This document shows positions 6,882 to 10,039 of a stretch of 10,039 nt of DNA, piece after piece. The DNA lies in NCBI GenBank assembly GCA_019894735.1, contig JAGXOB010000081.1, positions 1 to 10,039 on the forward strand. The letters run 5' to 3'. The position numbers and the translations under genes were made by a program. The notes under the pieces are model-generated. The model saw nothing but the letters and a program-made list of their open reading frames with translations. It was not told the origin of the DNA and searched no databases. Source of the DNA: Promethearchaeota archaeon (GTDB lineage Archaea > Asgardarchaeota > Lokiarchaeia > Sigynarchaeales > SOKP01). Numbering within the stretch: the first letter of the stretch is position 1; each line of letters opens with the position of its first letter.

Positions 6882-7273
6882 TTTTTATTTCTTATTTTTT
6901 CAATAAACATTAATGGGTATTTAAGTTCTTCAATCCACTCTATTTTTGCTGTGATTTCTACCGAATTAAACTCAAGAATGACTGCGGCAGTTATTACATT
7001 TCCAGTAATCTCATCGTACTCGAACTCGGTAGATTTATCACCTTGAATTTTCTCTCGGACAATGTTAATTTTAACGGATTTCACGTACGGTTGACACGAG
7101 ATCGATGCTTCAATACCGTTTTCAATTGACTCAATAATACTAGGGTCCGATGAAATTGGCATCCCACATAAAATGTGATAAAGGGCTCCTAATTTTATAC
7201 CTATTTCAAAGCATGCTCTTTCTCTATCGTTTATATCAGAAGAAAAATAGGTGTTTTCTTTACCATTTGACAT
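6878..7273 (-). CDS. mptD: Archaeal dihydroneopterin aldolase (MptD)
   Basis: MptD-type proteins (the former DUF381 family) cleave 7,8-dihydroneopterin to 6-hydroxymethyl-7,8-dihydropterin and glycolaldehyde in the archaeal pterin pathway; they are unrelated to bacterial FolB in overall sequence. The 131-residue length fits the family. The diagnostic N-terminal block is DRERACFEIGIKLGALYH (16-33), followed by CGMPI (36-40), and a later block SCQPYVKSVKI (59-69). E23, H33 and Q61 are in the conserved stretches expected to line the active site, though I assign them by pattern only. The C-terminal part (ITAKIEWIEELKYPLMFIEKI) is typical. Its ATG overlaps the stop codon of the beta-RFAP synthase gene in a TAATG junction, indicating co-transcription and probably translational coupling. 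Confidence 0.9.
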   Translation of the reverse strand: MSNGKENTYFSSDINDRERACFEIGIKLGALYHILCGMPISSDPSIIESIENGIEASISCQPYVKSVKINIVREKIQGDKSTEFEYDEITGNVITAAVILEFNSVEITAKIEWIEELKYPLMFIEKIRNKN

Positions 7274-8289
7274 TAGTTTTCATCTACAAATTCAATTTTT
7301 GCTCCGTTATTATTTGGTTTGCATAAGTAGATATACCCTCCTATCCCGTTAAGGCGCATCTGAACATCTTTTAAAAGTTTGTTAGCTTCCTCATCAGATT
7401 CTACAATCCCTATTACACTGGGTCCAAATGAAGACATCCCATATGCCTTTACTCCAGATTCTTCAAAAAAAGCGAGAGTCTTTTTTACGATTTCATGCTG
7501 TAAAGAAATTTCGATTTTTTTGAATCCTATGTTCTGTATTCTTTTTAATCCTTCCCCAAAACATTCCAAATCTTTTTTGATGATTCCTGGCACGATTTTC
7601 ATTAAAATTTGGTGCGACACTTCGTTAACTTCTCCTTTTGGGATAGGAGCATGTGTTTGAAAAATACTAATTTCCTCGTCTCCGTAAGCTCCTTTCTTTA
7701 CATTTGGAATAACTAACACAAATCTCCAATGCTCTGGAATAGGATATCTTAAGATTGTAATCGCAGGATTAGTTTCTTTTGAAGCTGAAGAAGGTAAAAA
7801 TGATTCTTTCTCTTTTCCTTTGCCAAATTCGTGTCCTGCATCAACTATGAAACCACCATTTTCAAAACCCCTCCAACCTATCCCTGAAGTTCCACCTCTG
7901 TTGACAAGTCGAGTAAGTTCTTTAAGTGATGTATGATTTATGTTTTTCAACTTAGTTATCGCAACAGCAATCGCCAAGGATAATTGTGTTTTAGAGCCTA
8001 ACCCTACATGACTTGGAAAATACCGTTTAAGGTTAAAATGGAAGTTCTTATTGTTAATACTAAAAGCCTTGAAAATTTTAAATGCTTGCTCGTTAATTAC
8101 ATCTATTGATTCGCGATAATACTTATGAGCTTCAATTTTAAATTCTTCCGCATGATTTGTTGCTTCAAATATTACATTAGGACGGTCTAACATGAGACCG
8201 ATTCCGCCGTCAACTCGTCCAGTATATCCATTTTCATCGATTAAAGAAAGATGGATTCTACATGGGGTAGTAACTCTAATTTTTACCAT
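7273..8289 (-). CDS. mptG: Beta-ribofuranosylaminobenzene 5'-phosphate synthase (beta-RFAP synthase)
   Basis: This enzyme joins PRPP to a para-substituted benzoate with loss of CO2, making the ribosyl-aryl phosphate that becomes the non-pterin half of methanopterin. It is the committed H4MPT-specific step and a good marker for the coenzyme. The protein has the GHMP-kinase fold but a distinct family signature: TPCRIHLSLIDENGYTGRVD (8-27) then GGIG, SHVGLGSKTQLSLA (93-106) in place of the ATP-loop motif, NRGGTSGIGWRGFENGGFIV (130-149), and C-terminal SSFGPSVIGIVES (286-298). The 338-residue length is normal. It leads the operon with mptD, sharing one base in the stop-start junction. The ATG at 8289 puts the first strand at the N-terminus. 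AT-rich TATA candidates lie at about 8305-8315 and 8343-8357, and there is no Shine-Dalgarno. Confidence 0.92.
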   Translation of the reverse strand: MVKIRVTTPCRIHLSLIDENGYTGRVDGGIGLMLDRPNVIFEATNHAEEFKIEAHKYYRESIDVINEQAFKIFKAFSINNKNFHFNLKRYFPSHVGLGSKTQLSLAIAVAITKLKNINHTSLKELTRLVNRGGTSGIGWRGFENGGFIVDAGHEFGKGKEKESFLPSSASKETNPAITILRYPIPEHWRFVLVIPNVKKGAYGDEEISIFQTHAPIPKGEVNEVSHQILMKIVPGIIKKDLECFGEGLKRIQNIGFKKIEISLQHEIVKKTLAFFEESGVKAYGMSSFGPSVIGIVESDEEANKLLKDVQMRLNGIGGYIYLCKPNNNGAKIEFVDEN

Positions 8290-8382
8290 TATGCTCTAAG
8301 AAAATAATAAATTTAGAACTATGAATAGGAATTCTTTCATTAATTTAAATATAATATAATTATGAATTTGGTTATAATTATA
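8290..8382. promoter_or_regulatory. Promoter region of the beta-RFAP synthase-mptD operon
   Basis: The spacer between the feoB stop and the beta-RFAP synthase start contains almost only A and T. On the minus strand, TAAATTTATT-like sequence at about 8306-8315 and ATATTTAAATTA at about 8343-8354 are possible TATA elements. It also holds most of a perfect inverted repeat (described separately). The exact promoter cannot be fixed by eye. Confidence 0.3.
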
Positions 8383-8385
8383 TTA
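8352..8385. repeat. Perfect 12-bp AT-only inverted repeat at the feoB 3' end
   Basis: TAATATAATTAT at 8352-8363 is the exact reverse complement of ATAATTATATTA at 8374-8385, with a 10-base loop. The right arm overlaps the feoB stop codon. It could form a weak hairpin at the end of the feoB transcript or act as a binding site upstream of the beta-RFAP synthase promoter. AT richness makes chance palindromes more likely, but 12 of 12 matching is still notable. Confidence 0.5.
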
Positions 8386-10039
8386 GAAGCTTGAAAGTAT
8401 TAGAAATCCTATATTTATGAATCCACCGACCAAAAGGGCTAATCCTATTTCCAGAAGTGAGATTTGGGCTGCGTATTTCCAGTTTGTTTGTTTTGCAATA
8501 AGGATTATTGTTGCGAAACACGGAATATAAAGCATAGTAACCAGACTAAATACAATCATTTGAATAGGAGTTAATAATTCTAGAAGGCTAACATTTAAGG
8601 AATTAGCTAAAATTGATAAGAGAACTAGGGTTAATTCCTTCCTTAGGATTCCGTATATCAAGAACACACCAGTTATAGCAGGTAACCCTAACCATAAAAC
8701 TGTGACAGGACTTAAAATAACATTTATCGGCTCTAAAGCATTGAATATTAATAATATTTCTAACACTATACCAAGGATTAACATTATAGGCATAGCTTTA
8801 AATATGAATTCTTTAGATCGAACCCATGTTTGTTTAAATATGACTTTGTAATTAGGTACTCGATATTCATGCATCTCCATAATAAGTTCTGTACATTGAC
8901 CAGGTAGCGTTTTATTCAATATTCGCCCAACAATAAAAATAACTAAAAAATTAATGAGGAATAAAATTAAAATCCAATAAAATCCCAAATATCGTCCCAC
9001 TAATCCTAACACGACGGTCATTGTCGCCGCACACGGTACAAGAGAAGTAAGAGCTACTGATATTTTTTTCTCTCTTTCAGTTTCCATTATTCTACATCCC
9101 GCGCATGCTGCCACATTACACCCAAATCCTAAAATCATTGGAATTATAGTTTTTCCATGAACTCCAAGGGAATGCATCATTCTATCCATAAGAAACGCGG
9201 CTCTAGGCAAATATCCCGAATCTTGTAGGATTTCTATTATGAAAAAGAACGGTATTACATAAACTAAAACACCACCAACAGCACCTAATAATCCCCCCAC
9301 ACCGCCATCCCAGAAGATTTTAACCCATACATTATCTTCACCAAAACTTACATAAATAAGGTCGCTCCAAACTATGAAAGCATTGTCAATTAAGCCAGCA
9401 ATGAGATCTCCTACAGAAAAAGTAAAAAAATAAATTCCAAATAATACCGCAACCAAAACAACATATCCAAGAATTGAATGAGTAGTAAGGTGGTCAACAA
9501 TATCACTAAAAGTTTTCTTTTTAATTTTCTTCGTTAATTTAGTTATTAGAACTAGATCTATTATTTTTTTTATATTACTATAGATTTCCGATGAGATTAT
9601 TGTATGAATATCTTCGCCATGCAGATCTTCAAGTTCCTCTCGATATTTTTTTGATAATCTAATTATTGAATTTCCTTCTTCATTATCCTCAAAAATATTT
9701 TTAACTTCACTATCGTTTTCCAGTAATTTTAGTGCTAAAAACCTTGTAGGATAATTACACGAGGATAAAAATCGTCGATGACTAGTTATTTTTTCGATTA
9801 AACTTAAAATGTTTAATTCTACCTCTTTTCCAAAGGAACTAACCTGATTTAATTCTGGAAATTTGAAATCTCTTTTGATCGATTCCTTAAATTTGCTTTT
9901 ATCGTGAATGTGTTCAACACGATAATAATGATGATCGTGATGTTTTGATTCTGCTGATTTTCTTCTTCTATAATGGTGGTGGGGATGACGATACACTACC
10001 AGCTCAATTGCTTCTTCTAAAAGTTGGTGGACACCAGTC
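8383..10039 (-). CDS. feoB: Ferrous iron transport protein B (FeoB), N-terminus beyond the window
   Basis: FeoB is the GTPase-linked membrane transporter for Fe(II). The reading frame stays open through the right edge: residues encoded from 10038 read TGVHQLLEEAIELV, matching the end of a FeoB G domain (G5 region and last helix), so the GTG at 9996 is an internal codon and the gene is cut by the window. In-window order (551 residues): G-domain tail; a histidine-rich linker with ten His at 9904-9987; a helical GDI domain (RFLALKLLENDSEV); then the membrane part starting at HSILGYVVLVAVLFGIYFFT. Gate features are IPFFFIIEILQDSGYLPRAA, LGFGCNVAACAGCR, LVPCAATM, LRKEL and YIPCFATI, with several helices between. 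The conserved Cys residues of the pore motifs are present, but CNVAACAGC and PCAAT differ from the commoner CNVPAI and SCSAR forms. No feoA is visible in the window. Confidence 0.92.
   Translation of the reverse strand, partial: TGVHQLLEEAIELVVYRHPHHHYRRRKSAESKHHDHHYYRVEHIHDKSKFKESIKRDFKFPELNQVSSFGKEVELNILSLIEKITSHRRFLSSCNYPTRFLALKLLENDSEVKNIFEDNEEGNSIIRLSKKYREELEDLHGEDIHTIISSEIYSNIKKIIDLVLITKLTKKIKKKTFSDIVDHLTTHSILGYVVLVAVLFGIYFFTFSVGDLIAGLIDNAFIVWSDLIYVSFGEDNVWVKIFWDGGVGGLLGAVGGVLVYVIPFFFIIEILQDSGYLPRAAFLMDRMMHSLGVHGKTIIPMILGFGCNVAACAGCRIMETEREKKISVALTSLVPCAATMTVVLGLVGRYLGFYWILILFLINFLVIFIVGRILNKTLPGQCTELIMEMHEYRVPNYKVIFKQTWVRSKEFIFKAMPIMLILGIVLEILLIFNALEPINVILSPVTVLWLGLPAITGVFLIYGILRKELTLVLLSILANSLNVSLLELLTPIQMIVFSLVTMLYIPCFATIILIAKQTNWKYAAQISLLEIGLALLVGGFINIGFLILSSF

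Noticed and set aside
7379..7660. Plus-strand 93-residue frame opposite beta-RFAP synthase
   Set aside because: Shadow of the conserved minus-strand gene with no recognisable domain.
9994..9996. GTG as the true start of feoB, giving a stand-alone membrane protein with a His-rich N-terminus
   Set aside because: The frame stays open to the window edge and the added residues TGVHQLLEEAIELV look like the end of a FeoB GTPase domain, so the gene almost certainly continues.
1..10039. CRISPR arrays, tRNA or rRNA genes, insertion sequences, prophage or defence genes
   Set aside because: I saw no regularly spaced repeats, no tRNA-like cloverleaf, no transposase and no terminal repeats; all longer spacers are simple AT-rich promoter-type regions.

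Overview
This window comes from an AT-rich archaeal genome. It contains archaeal-type enzymes of tetrahydromethanopterin (H4MPT) synthesis: a beta-RFAP synthase of the GHMP-kinase fold, an MptD-type dihydroneopterin aldolase, and a three-part archaeal dihydropteroate-synthase-like protein. It also contains the mainly archaeal DUF447 and DUF1464 families. Several genes have TATA-like boxes about 20-37 nt before the start codon and no clear Shine-Dalgarno site, which suggests short or absent 5' leaders. An Asgard (Lokiarchaeia-like) or other mesophilic archaeon is my best guess, but the lineage is inferred and not demonstrated.

Layout. Positions 1-89 look like the tail of an unidentified upstream gene. 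A bacterial/eukaryotic-type GTP cyclohydrolase I (folE, +) follows. It converges on a long amino acid dehydrogenase of the Glu/Leu/Phe/Val family fused to two CBS domains (-). A divergent spacer leads to a small ABM-fold monooxygenase-like protein (+), which converges on a two-gene minus-strand operon: DUF1464 (ASKHA fold), then the dihydropteroate-synthase-like gene. Divergent from DUF1464 is a DUF447 flavin-binding-type protein (+). Its stop codon overlaps the end of a second minus-strand operon: beta-RFAP synthase, then mptD, joined by TAATG. At the right edge is most of a FeoB ferrous iron transporter (-), whose N-terminal GTPase domain lies mostly beyond the window.

How it fits together. 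FolE would make dihydroneopterin triphosphate and MptD would make 6-hydroxymethyldihydropterin. Beta-RFAP synthase would make the ribosylated arylamine side, and the DHPS-like protein is the candidate to join the two halves. DUF1464 and DUF447 sit inside this cluster and are plausible but unproven pathway members. A canonical FolE in place of archaeal MptA is a notable mix of pathways. The dehydrogenase-CBS fusion has lost the residues that normally select glutamate. FeoB carries an extreme histidine-rich linker between its GTPase and GDI domains.
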